DNA from: Macrobrachium rosenbergii
Lineage: Eukaryota > Arthropoda > Malacostraca > Decapoda > Palaemonidae
Reading direction: 5' to 3'
Assembly (NCBI RefSeq): GCF_040412425.1
Contig: NC_089781.1
Location: forward strand, 55,689,313 to 55,753,312
DNA: 64,000 nt
Position 1 is the first letter of the stretch. Each line of letters starts with the position of its first letter. The notes beneath the pieces are model-generated. The model worked only from the letters and a program-made list of their open reading frames with translations. It did no database searches and had not been told where the DNA came from. This document shows, piece after piece, positions 1-9,105 of this stretch. The position numbers and the translations under genes are program-made.

Positions 1-495
1 GAGGCAGTTATCATTGCTAAAGCAGCAAATATTCTCAGAAAGTCTATACTTGATCATCAGTCACGGTTTGATGGCACATTTTCTGAGGCTTGTGTACGAA
101 ATTCTGTGCCTCCTCTCCTGCTCCAGTTTGTAGGGATGGTTGAGCATGGGGCTGACATCAAGTCACAGTTACGATTTGGAGCATCAAAGTCAGACCAGGC
201 CATTGCACAGCTCATGCAGTTCAACTGCTACTCCCGATACAAAGAGGGAGCAACAACTCATAGACACTCCAAAGACAGAGAAACACCATTCCCAGTCTAC
301 ATGGGACTCTCAGTCTATGCCAAAACCAGGAAGAGAAACCTGGTTGAAATGCTACATCAGTATGGCCTCAGTATCTCTTATGACAGAGTACTGGAGGTCT
401 CTGCACAGTTAGGAGATGCCACAGTTAGCAAATATGTGGAGGAGGGTGTGGTCTGTCCCCAGTGCTGCGAAAAGGGTTGTTCACCACTGCAGTGA
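1..495 (+). pseudogene. N-terminal block of the nuclease-family gene
   Basis: This frame is open from base 1 and stops at 495. It carries the conserved stretch with LLQFVGMVEHGADIKSQ followed by SQTIAQ-like and cysteine-containing segments (FNCYSRY, CPQCCEKGCS). The next frame, entered near 462, continues the same protein, so the stop at 495 reflects a frameshift rather than a natural end. I cannot assign a biochemical role to this block. It is not a zinc finger of any type I recognise, although the closely spaced cysteines at the break are suggestive. A GTG at 106 is the first formal start in frame, but upstream coding continuity makes it unlikely to be real. Confidence 0.6.
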
Positions 496-1530
496 TGGAC
501 AACATCGACCACAACCCATCTGCAACTACTGCCACTACCTCCTTCCATGGAACTAGCATCTCCATATTTCAGCACCCCACCAAGGAGAACACTGGACAGG
601 AAAGACAGCAACTAAAGTTTGCACCTGAGAAAGTGAGGTCGGTGCCTGAATTGCCGGACACATTCACAAACATCTCACCAGCTTCCTTTCAAACAAAGAA
701 CCCTGTGCCACCAAACACTGCAATACCAAAGCCACCCACAGATATCTTGGGGCCACAGCTTGCACTGGAGTATCAGTGGCTAGACAAGGTCATAGTCACC
801 CAGGAAATAGATGATGCAGTGAATCTGACGTGGTCAGCTCATCACGCTTCAATGAAGAGAAGCCCAGAATTTGAAGTAACCATAACTTCATTGCTTCCTC
901 TCCTGCGTGATCAGGCTCATTCTGTTGCTACAATCAAACACGTGATGCAGAAAGTGCAGGATGTCACTGATTTTCTGAACCCTGGCCAGATACCCATAAT
1001 CACAGCTGATCAGCCAATCTGTGCCGTAGCAAAGCAGGTGCAGTGGCAGTGGCCTGATCAGTATGGCGAAGACAAGTATCTGGTAATGTTTGGTGGTCTG
1101 CACATTGAGATGGCAGCAATGACATCTCTTGGTACTATTCTTCATGGCAGTGGTTGGACAGGAGCTCTGGTGGAGGCAGGAGTTGCTTCATCTGGAACTG
1201 CAGAATCCTTCCTGTCAGCTGCAAGTGTAACCAGGACACGGCAGATGCACAAGGTTACAGCCTCTAGTTTGTACAAACTCCTGAGGACAGCATACACTGA
1301 CTACTGTGCTGAGAAAGCAAACAACAATGAGCAGGCATTAGAGTTTGAGGAGTGGTGTGACCTTCGAAGACAGCAGAGTCCACAGTTCCACTTCTGGCAC
1401 ATGGTGTTGTCTATGGAACTTGTGATATTCCTACTGATCAGGTCCTTCCGTGAGGCCAATTTTGTCCTCTACTGCCAGGCATTGCATGAGCTGATACCCT
1501 ACTTCTTTCCAACAATAATACAAACTATGC
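462..1530 (+). pseudogene. Central block of the nuclease-family gene
   Basis: This is a long frame with two signatures that I associate with the same invertebrate family: DNIDHNPSATTATTSFHG near its start and GEDKYLVMFGGLHIEMA in its middle, followed by GSGWTGALVEAGVASSGTAE and VTRTRQMHKVTA. After about 1507 the coding sense moves to another frame (NNNTNYARWLPIHLRDML) and then on through 1749-2081. The FGGLHIEM segment and the repeated acidic and aromatic residues look like a folded domain, but I know of no demonstrated function. The frame end at 1571 is a consequence of the shift. Confidence 0.6.
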
Positions 1531-1918
1531 TCGTTGGCTGCCTATTCACCTCAGGGACATGCTTACCCTAGAGAGTTCACACCCAGAGTTGCACAAGGAG
1601 TTCAAGGCTGGCAACTTTGTTGTGCACAAGACCAGTCGCCAGTTCTCAGCAATGGCTCTGACCAAGCTCATGAGCAGACCAATGCCTTTATAAAGGCTGA
1701 TGGCGAGCCATTGGGCTGACTGAAGATCCGTCAGCACTCAGAAGATGGATGGTGGCTGGCCCAGAGATCATCCGCTTGGTGTCTGCATACGAAACAGAGG
1801 TTCAAAGTAAGGAGTCTAATGAGCAGACAACACACCATGAACAAACACCTCATGCAGAGAAGACATTCTTGGAGAGAGTCAGCAAGCTGTCATTGGCTTT
1901 GCAACACTTGGGAAGTCC

Positions 1919-3052
1919 TTTCAGGAAGAGAGCCAGGATCTGTATTCCATTGACAACAAAGACATTGCCCACCCCAGCTCAGCAGAACTTCTACAGACAC
2001 ACCTTGACAGAGGCCGCACTAAATTTCAGAAGTTTTCAGACTCTTTGGCAAACAATGCAGTCTCCTTCTATGAGCCGATAAAGAAGAACAGAACTGACTT
2101 CTTCAGGCAAGAAGCTGCTCCTGTAGAACAGTCAAAGCAGAAACTTCTGAAGGAGGATTGCCAGCTTTTCTCAAAGCTATTTATATCCTGTCAGAGCCGT
2201 GAATGTGATCTGCAGGAATTCTTCCAGCACGAGAATCAAACATTCCCAGCTTCCCTTAGTGAGGGTGGTAGGCTGTACACATGTCAGAAGTCTCAGCTGA
2301 CCTCGGTCCTGGAGAGTCATGTTACACTAGAAGACAAAGAACCAAAGACTGATGTCCTCATTGTAGATGGATCAGCTTTGGTCCATGCCTTGCCACCAAA
2401 GAAAGGAAAGACCTTTGAGGGCTATGCACTTTGCGACTTCTTGCCTGTGATACAATCCTATAGCAGCAAGTACACATCATCACATCTTGTATTTGATGTA
2501 TACAATACATCCAGCCTCAAAGCTGAGACCAGGCTCCAACGTGGTCAAGGAGGAAGGCGCAAGGTGACAGACAAGAACACAATTCCATCCAACTGGCGCA
2601 ATTTCCTAAGACACGATGCCAACAAGACAGAGTTGTTCCAGTTCCTGGCAGACAAAGTTGCCCAGATGTCTGCCACAAATGTTGTCATTGCCACGAAAGG
2701 GTCTGCTGTCCTCAGCACTCATGAGGCTAGTCTTCAGGGACTGGAAAAGTGCTCTCATGAGGAAGCTGACACCTGCATCTTTCTCCATGCCAAATATGCC
2801 ACAGAACATGGAGCCAAGACCATCACGGTTAAAGCAAATGACACAGATGTTCTTGTCGTTGCAGTCAGTGCTTTCTCCACTCTCCACAATCTAGGGCTAG
2901 AGAAGCTATGGGTGGCATTTGGCCAAGGCCAGAGCCTGCGCTGGATTGCTGTGCATGACCTGTGCAACTCTCTGGGCCAGGAGAAGGTGAATGGCATGCT
3001 CTTCTTCCATGCATTCACAGGCTGTGATACAGTGTCAGCCTTCCGAGCAAGG
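1919..3052 (+). pseudogene. FEN/PIN-like nuclease core of the family gene
   Basis: This is the longest intact block. Its motifs fall in the order expected of a FEN1/XPG-type fold: DVLIVDGSALVHALPPK (the first metal-binding Asp), SHEEADTCIFLHAKYA (the EAD acidic pair), TVKANDTDVLVVAV (the DxD strand) and FHAFTGCDTVSAF (matching the GCD loop before the helical DNA-binding arch in FEN-like enzymes). All five expected acidic positions are present, so this copy's active site looks chemically intact even though the gene is broken elsewhere. The assignment to a 5' nuclease fold is my inference from motif order. A plain PIN domain is the alternative. The substrate is unknown. Confidence 0.55.
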
Positions 3053-3555
3053 GCAAGAAGACCGCCTGGCAGACATGGAACATCTTTCCAGAGGCCTCCA
3101 CTGTGTTCTCCAAACTGAGTCACTACCCTCTCAGAGTGGAAGAGAGTGACCTGAAGGTCCTGGAGAGGTTTGTCATACTTATGTATGAAAGATCCAGCAC
3201 TGCTGGCACTGTGGATGAGGCTAGACTTGATATGTTTGCCAGAAAACAAAGGGCATATGAGGCCATTCCACCAACCAGGGGAGCTCTCCTCCAACACACC
3301 AAGCGTGCTGCGTACCAGGCTGGTTGTGTGTGGGGGCAGGCCACCCAGTGTCAGCCACAGCCAGAGAACCCTGCTGAGTGGGGATGGCAAAGTCTGGTGA
3401 AGCATGGCAAGTCCTCTGGACAACCAACTCGCCCTTAGCCAAGAGTTGCCAACAGCTTACCAAATGTGGATGCAAAGCAGGCTGTCGGAAAGGTGCAAGT
3501 GCTACAAGTTGGGTCTTCCTGCACAGCTCTGTGCACTTGCAAATGTGAAGTCTAG
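3053..3555 (+). pseudogene. C-terminal block with CXC-like cysteine cluster
   Basis: After a frameshift near 3050 the protein continues as FSKLSHYPLRVEE, DEARLDMFARKQRAYEAIPP and HTKRAAYQAGCVWGQA to about 3400, then shifts twice more. Across these shifts the residues KCGCKAGCRK, CKCYKLGL and CTALCTCKCEV are readable, ending at the TAG at 3553-3555. The spacing of paired cysteines (CxCxxxC, CxCY, CxxxCxCxC) resembles the tesmin/TSO1 CXC zinc-binding module, which binds DNA in other proteins. That resemblance is inference from spacing only. Confidence 0.5.
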
Positions 3556-4183
3556 ATAAATATTGCCCTCTCTTCAGTAGATAATCTAGCTTGAGCATCC
3601 AACGTGTCATGCTATGCCTACCTTCTTATCCTCGAATTTTTCAAAGGTGTAGGTTGAGAGACCTATACATAGATTGGTTGCGTTTAGTCCGTATTTCTCT
3701 TCTTTTCTTTTTATGGTTACAGTCTTAGACACAATGTTGTATGTGACCATACCATTACTATTTCAGTTGAAAATAGCATATTAGTTAAACTGTCTGATCA
3801 CATGAATATACCATTAAATAAAAACAGTTGGTCTTTATGTTCTGCTAGCGCTGTGGATAGAAAAAAACTTTTATGGCAACCATTTTGTACGCCATCTTGG
3901 TTACAATTCATTTAGTAAGGGTTTTCAATAAAATGTGTGGTATGGAACATTTTATAACCTAAAAGTCGAGGTTTAAAAAAAAAAACTGGCATATTCCATC
4001 CAATAGATGCTCCCAAACCAGTGAATCTCAACATAGATGGTGGCCATTTTGAAAATAGCCGCCATCTTGGATTTTCAGGTGGCCAGCGCCCTTTTCTAAG
4101 AGAGCGTAGTCTTAGGAATGTTTGTGCCAAATTTCATGCTTGTTTCACTATCTGAACGATTTTTACAGCAATCTGCTGCACTA
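3556..4183. other. Noncoding tail between the nuclease-family gene and DIRS copy A
   Basis: I see no convincing coding sequence. The stretch is AT-rich, with repeated short phrases of the type GCCATTTTG/GCCATCTTGG at about 3881-3900 and 4040-4072, then TTTGTGCCAAATTTCATGC near 4120. I believe similar phrases follow other members of this gene family, so this may be its 3' UTR or an attached repeat. The DIRS homology begins abruptly at about 4184, marking the breakpoint. Confidence 0.35.
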
Positions 4184-5490
4184 GTAACCACCTCTATAGA
4201 TCTTTCAGACTCCTATTATCACGTCCCGATTATGAGAGGTTCTCTCCTTATCTGGGTTTCAGACTAGGAAATCAAGCATACTCATTCAGAGTCATGCCAT
4301 TCGGTCTCAATATAGCTCCCAGAATCTTCACCAAACTGGCGGACACGGTAGTTCAACAACTCCGGTCCCAAGGGATCATGCTAGCCGCATACTTAGACGA
4401 TTGGATCGCTTGGGCCCAACGCCGACGAATGCCGGAGAGCGACAGCCATAGTAATCGGCTTTCTGGAATCATTGGGCTTTCAGATAAACAGGAGAAATCC
4501 CGCCTAGTTCGGAGAGTCGCTTTCAGTGGTTAGGAATCCAGTGGGACCTGGGTACACACACCTTATCCCTTCCGCCACCAAGCGGAGAGAAATAGCGAAA
4601 GCAACCAGGCAATTTCTCAAGAACAAGAAAGCTTCCCGTCGTACCCAAGAAAGAATCTTAGGTTCTCTTCAGTTTGCTTCAGTGACGGATCTTCTTTTGA
4701 AATCCAAACTGAAGGATGTAAACAGGGCTTCATGAGTCGAGCCAATGTCAGATTCAGAGACAAAGTATCTCTGATTCCACCGATTCTGAAGAAGAGACTC
4801 GCCTTGGACGTCCGTCAAGAGCCTATCGTCAGTGCCCCTTCAGTTCCCTCCGCCATCCCTAGTGATTCACACCGACGCTTCCCCTAAGCGGGTGGGGAGG
4901 ATATTCCCAACACAAGAAGGTGCAAGGGACTTGGTCTACCATGTTCCGCCAGTTTCATATCAATGTTCTGGAAGCCATGGCAGTCTTTCTAACCCTGAAG
5001 AAACTGCGCTCAACAATCGATTCATATAAGATTGGTTCTCGACAGCGCAGTAGTAGTGCACTGTCTGAACAGAGGAGGTTCCAAGTCGAGTCGGATCAAT
5101 CAAGTTATGATAGCAATATTTTCTCTAGTAAACAAACACCAGTGGCATCTGTCTGCTACCCACCTTGCAGGGGTTCGGAATGTCATTGCAGATTCCCTGT
5201 CCAGGACAACTCCGCTGGAGTCGGAATGGTCCCTGGACAAAACCTCCTTCAGGTGGATTTGCAACCAAGTTCCGGTCTCCAAGTAGATCTCTTTGCAACA
5301 GAGTGCAACCACAAACTACCTTGCTATGTGGCCCCAATCTGGACCCTCTAGCCCACTCCACAGATGCGATGTCCATAGATTGGAACAAGTGGAAAAGAAT
5401 CTACCTCTTTCCCCCAGTAAGCCTGTTATTGAAAGTCCTTCACAAACTCAGGACATTCAAGGGCCAAGTAGCCTTAGTAGTCTGAATTGG
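4184..5490 (+). pseudogene. DIRS copy A reverse transcriptase and RNase H remnant
   Basis: The RT part shows LGNQAYSFRVMPFGLNIAP and AAYLDDWIAWA; the YLDD box is the catalytic motif of DIRS-type RT. RNase H follows with SLVIHTDAS near 4860, the segment INVLEAMAVFLTLKK near 4960, LVLDSAVVVHCLNRGGSKS near 5040 and ADSLSRTTPLESEW near 5200. A post-RNase H linker with QVDLFATE and a WNKWKRIYLFPP-like stretch then leads to the recombinase. The coding sense jumps between three frames. The enzyme would copy the element's RNA in its own particles, but this copy cannot produce it. Confidence 0.8.
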
Positions 5491-5499
5491 CAAGAGCAA

Positions 5500-6560
5500 C
5501 TGGTTTCCACTTCTTCTAGAACTGAAGCTTCGGTGTTTGAAAATTCCCAACCCGAAACTGACGCAAATAGTACAAACTCAGACTGTGTCAGCTTCCTCAA
5601 GAATTCAGAATGCCCTAGCTTTGTGGATTTCATGAAGTTTGCTGCTCAAAGGGATGCTAATATCAATCCTATTAACACTTTGTTCCTAGAATCAGATAAA
5701 AGGGAATCCACTCTTAGACAATACGACTCAGCAGTTAAGAAATTGGCACTCTTTCTAAAAGAATCTAAAGCTACAGTAATGACCACTAATTTAGCCATTT
5801 CATTTTTTAGGTCATTGTTTGAAAAGGTCTGCCCCTAGTACTATTACTACAGCAAAATCAGCCTTAAAAAGATATTTTTGCACGGGTTTAAGATTAACTT
5901 AACGGACTCTTATTTTTCGTCTATCCCTAAAGCCTGTGTTGTTTGAGACCAGTAACCCGCCCACAGTCGGTTTCCTGGTTCTTAAATGATGTCCTTAAGT
6001 TAGCCTCAGAAATAGATAATCATAACTGTTCTTTCACTAACTTATTAAGGAAGACCTTATTTTTAATTAGTTTGGCTTCAGGTGCTCAATTTCTGAACTG
6101 GCTGCCTTGTCTAGAGAACCCAATCATCTGGATTTCCTTCCATCAGGTGAAGTGTTACTAGCTCCTCACCCTAAGTTCCTAGCTAAAATGAAGATCCTCA
6201 GGATAGGTGGTCCCCATGGAAGATCATCCTCCCACAAGACCTGTCTTTATGCCCAGTCTTTACCCTGAAAGCATTCTTAGACAGAACCTCACACATAACT
6301 TCAGGGCCTTTATTTATAAGGGAAGGGGAGGAACCATTTCTTTGAAAGCCATTAGACAACAGATCCTATATTTCATTAAACATGCAAACCCAGATTCAGT
6401 CCCAAAAGTGTATGACATCAGGCAGTGGCCACCTCCACTAACTATTTTCATTATATGAATTTTGAGGATCTGTCAAAGTACACAGGGTGGAAATCCCTGT
6501 AGTCTTTAAACGCCACTACCTGAAATCACTAGAAGCTCTTAAATTTTCTACAGTGGCGCA
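5500..6560 (+). pseudogene. DIRS copy A tyrosine recombinase remnant
   Basis: The N-terminal, DNA-binding-like half reads LESDKRESTLRQYDSAVKK and SFFRSLFEK. The catalytic half begins near 5950 with RPVTRPQSVSWFLNDVLK. The first catalytic Arg, which B and C carry in SGARISELSAL, falls in a one-base deletion here at about 6083-6110, and the conserved His in the HDIR motif is Tyr (VYDIR, near 6405). The Tyr-bearing FKRHYLK motif survives near 6510. Two of the conserved catalytic positions are therefore damaged. In intact DIRS elements this enzyme integrates a circular DNA intermediate without target duplication. Confidence 0.8.
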
Positions 6561-6994
6561 GGGAACATAGTTCCCCACCAGTATGATTCTTTCTGTACTC
6601 AGTCACTCTCCTCCCTCCTACCTGCCTCATTTATTCCCCTTTGGTCATCTCCAGGTCAGGCATGCTTCACACCTTCTCCTGACCATGTCATGAATTTATC
6701 CTGTTTATTGTTTACCTCATTTACATATATTGTTTTGTGGAACACAGTTTCCTTGTATTAGTTTTAAGTATGTGTTTAGTACTTAAGTCTGTAATTTTAA
6801 GTACTCTTCTCCATTCAGGATCTTGTATTCATGTATAATTATGTTATTTATAAAACTAAGTATATTACGGTGTCATCATTATGTCTTAATGCCATTCTTA
6901 CTACTAAGTTATTAAAACTCTTGCAGATGTTTAGTTTTATTACTTTCCTCTACAATCTTCTTTGTTTCAGAATGGTATTTTGATTTCTCTGTTA

Positions 6995-7452
6995 TTATTT
7001 CACCGGCTGACACAGGTCGAGAAACCCAGAAAAGGATTTTAACAAAGGAAAAATCTATTTCTGGGAGAGACCTGTGTCACCCGTGACCCCATATTTCCTC
7101 TTTTCCCCCTTGGTCAAATACCATTCCGGTGTGGGGTGCTAATGTGGAATGGGGTGACGCTGCTTGTTTACAGTCCGCGAGTGGTGCGGGGTGTAACGGC
7201 ACCTCACTCTTAGGACTTTTGACATTGGGAAGATTTACAGGGCGGAGGCCTGTGATTGTGACAATCTCACCTTTCTCATACACGACTCCATACCATGGAG
7301 CTCGTGACCGGGGGTAGTAACTCTGGCTTAGCTTTTTAGCTTTTCTCTGGTATATTTAGCAATAGCTTTACCTTGAAATAAGTGCTGAAAGGTTATTTCA
7401 CCGGGTGACACAGGTCTCTCCCAGAAATAGATTTTTCCTTTGTCAAAATCCT
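6995..7452 (+). repeat. 3' inverted terminal module of DIRS copy A
   Basis: A module starting TTATTTCACCGGCTGACACAG and GGATTTTAACAAAGG is repeated in inverted form as GGTGACACAGGTC and CCTTTGTCAAAATCC at the right edge. The first part corresponds to the internal complementary region of DIRS elements, the second to the right inverted terminal repeat. Between them lies about 300 bp of terminal-repeat sequence with short open frames that I do not regard as genes. Confidence 0.7.
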
Positions 7453-7479
7453 TTTTTTGGGGTGTATATACATAAAAGT

Positions 7480-7720
7480 AACAGTTGTACAAGGGTACTA
7501 ATCTAAGATGACTTATGGTGTTTTCAGATGATGGTTTGGGTGTATTTTTGTTTGAATTGATATTAAATTGTTTTAGTATGATAATTTAAGGTATATTTTT
7601 GTTTGAACTACTAAATTAGGCACTGAACTTTTAAAATAGACAGTTATAAGCATTACAGTTTAAGGGGTACAGGGTATTTGGCAGTTATAAGCATTTTTTG
7701 AGAGGATCTTGCATTCGAAA
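7480..7720 (-). repeat. Fragment of a dispersed MITE-like repeat
   Basis: On the minus strand, phrases such as CTATTTTAAAAGTTCAG, ATATACCTTAAATTATCAT and CTAAAACAATTTAATAT match the repeat beginning at 54810. No ends or target duplication are visible, so this is a partial copy. It sits in the putative intron between DIRS copy A and the GAP1 exon. Confidence 0.5.
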
Positions 7721-7805
7721 AAGTTGGGGAGCATGAATTAATGAAGTTATGTCCTTTGAAAACTTTCATACTTGGTAACATTCAAAGTAAAAAAAAAAAA
7801 CTTAC

Positions 7806-7962
7806 CTCAAATATAAATACTTCATCAAAATGTGGCGAAGTTGTCTTTTTTTTAACTTTTGTTCGTTTGGCTTCTTGCTTTCCATTACTATATAACATTG
7901 TAACTGTGGCAAAGGGATCACACGATCCACTGATAATGGCCAAGTCGCTGCACTCCAATATT
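7806..7962 (-). CDS. Gap1 (RASA2/RASA3-like): Internal exon of a GAP1-family Ras GTPase-activating protein (C2 domain)
   Basis: On the minus strand a 157-nt exon is bounded by a strong acceptor (TTTTATGTGTTTTCAG) and a consensus donor (GAG|GTAAGT). It enters in the last base of a codon and leaves in phase 0, with no stop. The product includes [19 protein letters not shown], then [19 protein letters not shown] and IFE, the core of a C2 domain. The CDP-ATVT, TKVKKKT-P-FDE-F-FE pattern fits the second C2 domain of RASA2/RASA3 (GAP1) proteins, which bind phospholipid at the membrane and switch off Ras. The aspartate in SCDPF is at a calcium-loop position. I found no neighbouring exon in the window, so flanking introns are at least about 7.8 kb (downstream) and possibly more than 55 kb (upstream). 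Confidence 0.8.
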
Positions 7963-8077
7963 CTGAAAACACATAAAATGAAATAAGAAATTTACTGAAT
8001 TTAAAACCTATCAGTGATAAAAATTCTTCCATACTTGAAATAAGTGCATAAGACACACACAAAAGTAAGATATTTAA

Positions 8078-8525
8078 CCCTGAATAGGGCCACTGGTTGA
8101 TGACTGTGCAATGCAGAACGGCAAGTTAGGCCTCTGTGTCTCAGGCCTGCGGAGATGAAGGGAGCTACAACCACAACTAAACCATGATCCCCAAAGAGTT
8201 ACCACCTACCTAACAGAGTTGCTGTGGTACCTTCACACCCCAAATAAGAAAGACCAACTTGTAAGAAAAAATGGTACTTAATCAGCTAAGGATAGCTTTC
8301 TCTAGTGAGGAGCAATGGCTCTGTAACAAAATCACACATTACTTATTCTAGAAAACTATTTGCCCTTACTTAAGAGGAAACAAAGTAAATATACAACTAG
8401 GTAAAATAAGTAAAACAAAAGAGCAGCATTACCATGTACGAACTCAAATAAATACTGTTCCTCACTTACCCAGGATGAAGGATGATAGCAGGAACCTTTA
8501 TCTCTTGTAATACATAAGAGGAGGA
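8078..8525. other. Unassigned sequence between the GAP1 exon and DIRS lineage D
   Basis: I recognise no coding domain here. On the minus strand it directly follows the truncated RT of element D, and it may be that element's 3' untranslated region after an internal deletion. One donor-like site (CTGG|GTAAGTGAGG, minus, near 8470) occurs without a convincing exon. Confidence 0.3.
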
Positions 8526-8654
8526 CTAGGAGATAATCTCCCATATAATCTTCCTTGCCAAAACTATAGGTGCTAGTGTATGACAGTCTTCATATTGGAT
8601 CTCCATGGCCCTCAAGTAGTTAGAAGTGAACACAGAGCTACACCCCCACCACTG

Positions 8655-9051
8655 GAAGTACGCATCTTGCATGTCGATCGTAACCATCCAGTCTCCCCGA
8701 TGGATGGCCGACAAAACCGACTGATTCATCTCCATTTTGAATTTCGTTGTTTGAACGAAGCGGTTCAGGGCACTGATGTCCAGGACAGGTCTCCATCCTC
8801 CCGATGACTTGGGGACCACGAAGAGGTGATTGTAAAATCCCCTTGAGTTTACGTTTTCGACTATCTCCACGGCTCTCTTTTCCAGGAGAGCTGATACTTC
8901 CCGAGATAGGGCTGAAAACCTCTCTGAGTCTACTGAGTAGGTTGCTAAGTTGATGGGAGAGGTTACTATGGGAGGTTTTTCCCTGAAGGGGATTGTATAT
9001 CCTTCTCGTAATACCTTCAGCACCCACGGTTCCACATTTTTCTTCTTCCAT
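8655..9051 (-). pseudogene. N-terminal reverse transcriptase fragment of DIRS lineage D
   Basis: The minus-strand protein contains VLREGYTIPFREKPP, LLEKRAVEIVENVNSRGFY, LFVVPKSSGGWRPVLDIS and VTIDMQDAYFQ, the fingers and first palm motifs of DIRS-type RT. The next residues (WWGCSSVFTSN) do not belong to RT, so the enzyme is cut off before its catalytic YxDD. It follows the gag-like region in the same orientation, as in other DIRS elements. Confidence 0.75.
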
Positions 9052-9105
9052 ACTGGTCAGAAATGGGAAAGTCTTGCTCCCACTGGGACACGGAGGACCG
9101 GAGTC

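Larger units (their letters stand above)
1..3555 (+). pseudogene. Frame-broken FEN/PIN-like nuclease family gene with CXC-like tail
   Basis: One gene-length homology runs from the window edge to a TAG at 3553-3555, but the frame changes about eight times (near 465, 1507, 1655, 1695, 1918, 3050, 3400 and 3510). Each break looks like a gain or loss of one or two bases, and coding sense resumes at once in another frame. The reading frame is already open at base 1, so the start lies outside. I recognise the type as a multi-copy, unnamed family seen in many marine invertebrates, often annotated as uncharacterised protein. The order is a conserved N-terminal block, a central block, a nuclease-like core and a cysteine-rich end. 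No terminal repeats or transposase are visible, so whether it is mobile is unknown. Either it is a decayed copy, or the assembly carries uncorrected indels. The blocks are described separately. Confidence 0.75.
4184..7452 (+). mobile_element. DIRS1-like retrotransposon copy A, 5'-truncated
   Basis: The element reads on the plus strand in the order RT, RNase H, tyrosine recombinase, 3' terminal repeats. Gag and the first part of RT are missing: homology starts inside the RT at the IDLSDSYYH motif. The 3' end carries the inverted modules expected of DIRS elements at 7035-7082 and 7405-7452, each built around AAAAATCTATTTCTG. Its repeats contain ACAGGTCTCTCCCAG where copies B and C have CGGGACCTTCCTCAG-type sequence, so A is a separate subfamily. 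It lies next to the nuclease-family remnant on one side and the GAP1 exon on the other. Many frameshifts and stops make it inactive. Confidence 0.85.

Noticed and set aside
8356..8544. Hydrophobic minus-strand frame that could be a small membrane protein
   Set aside because: It follows the truncated RT, contains a donor-like site, and its hydrophobicity comes from T-rich sequence; no homology recognised.
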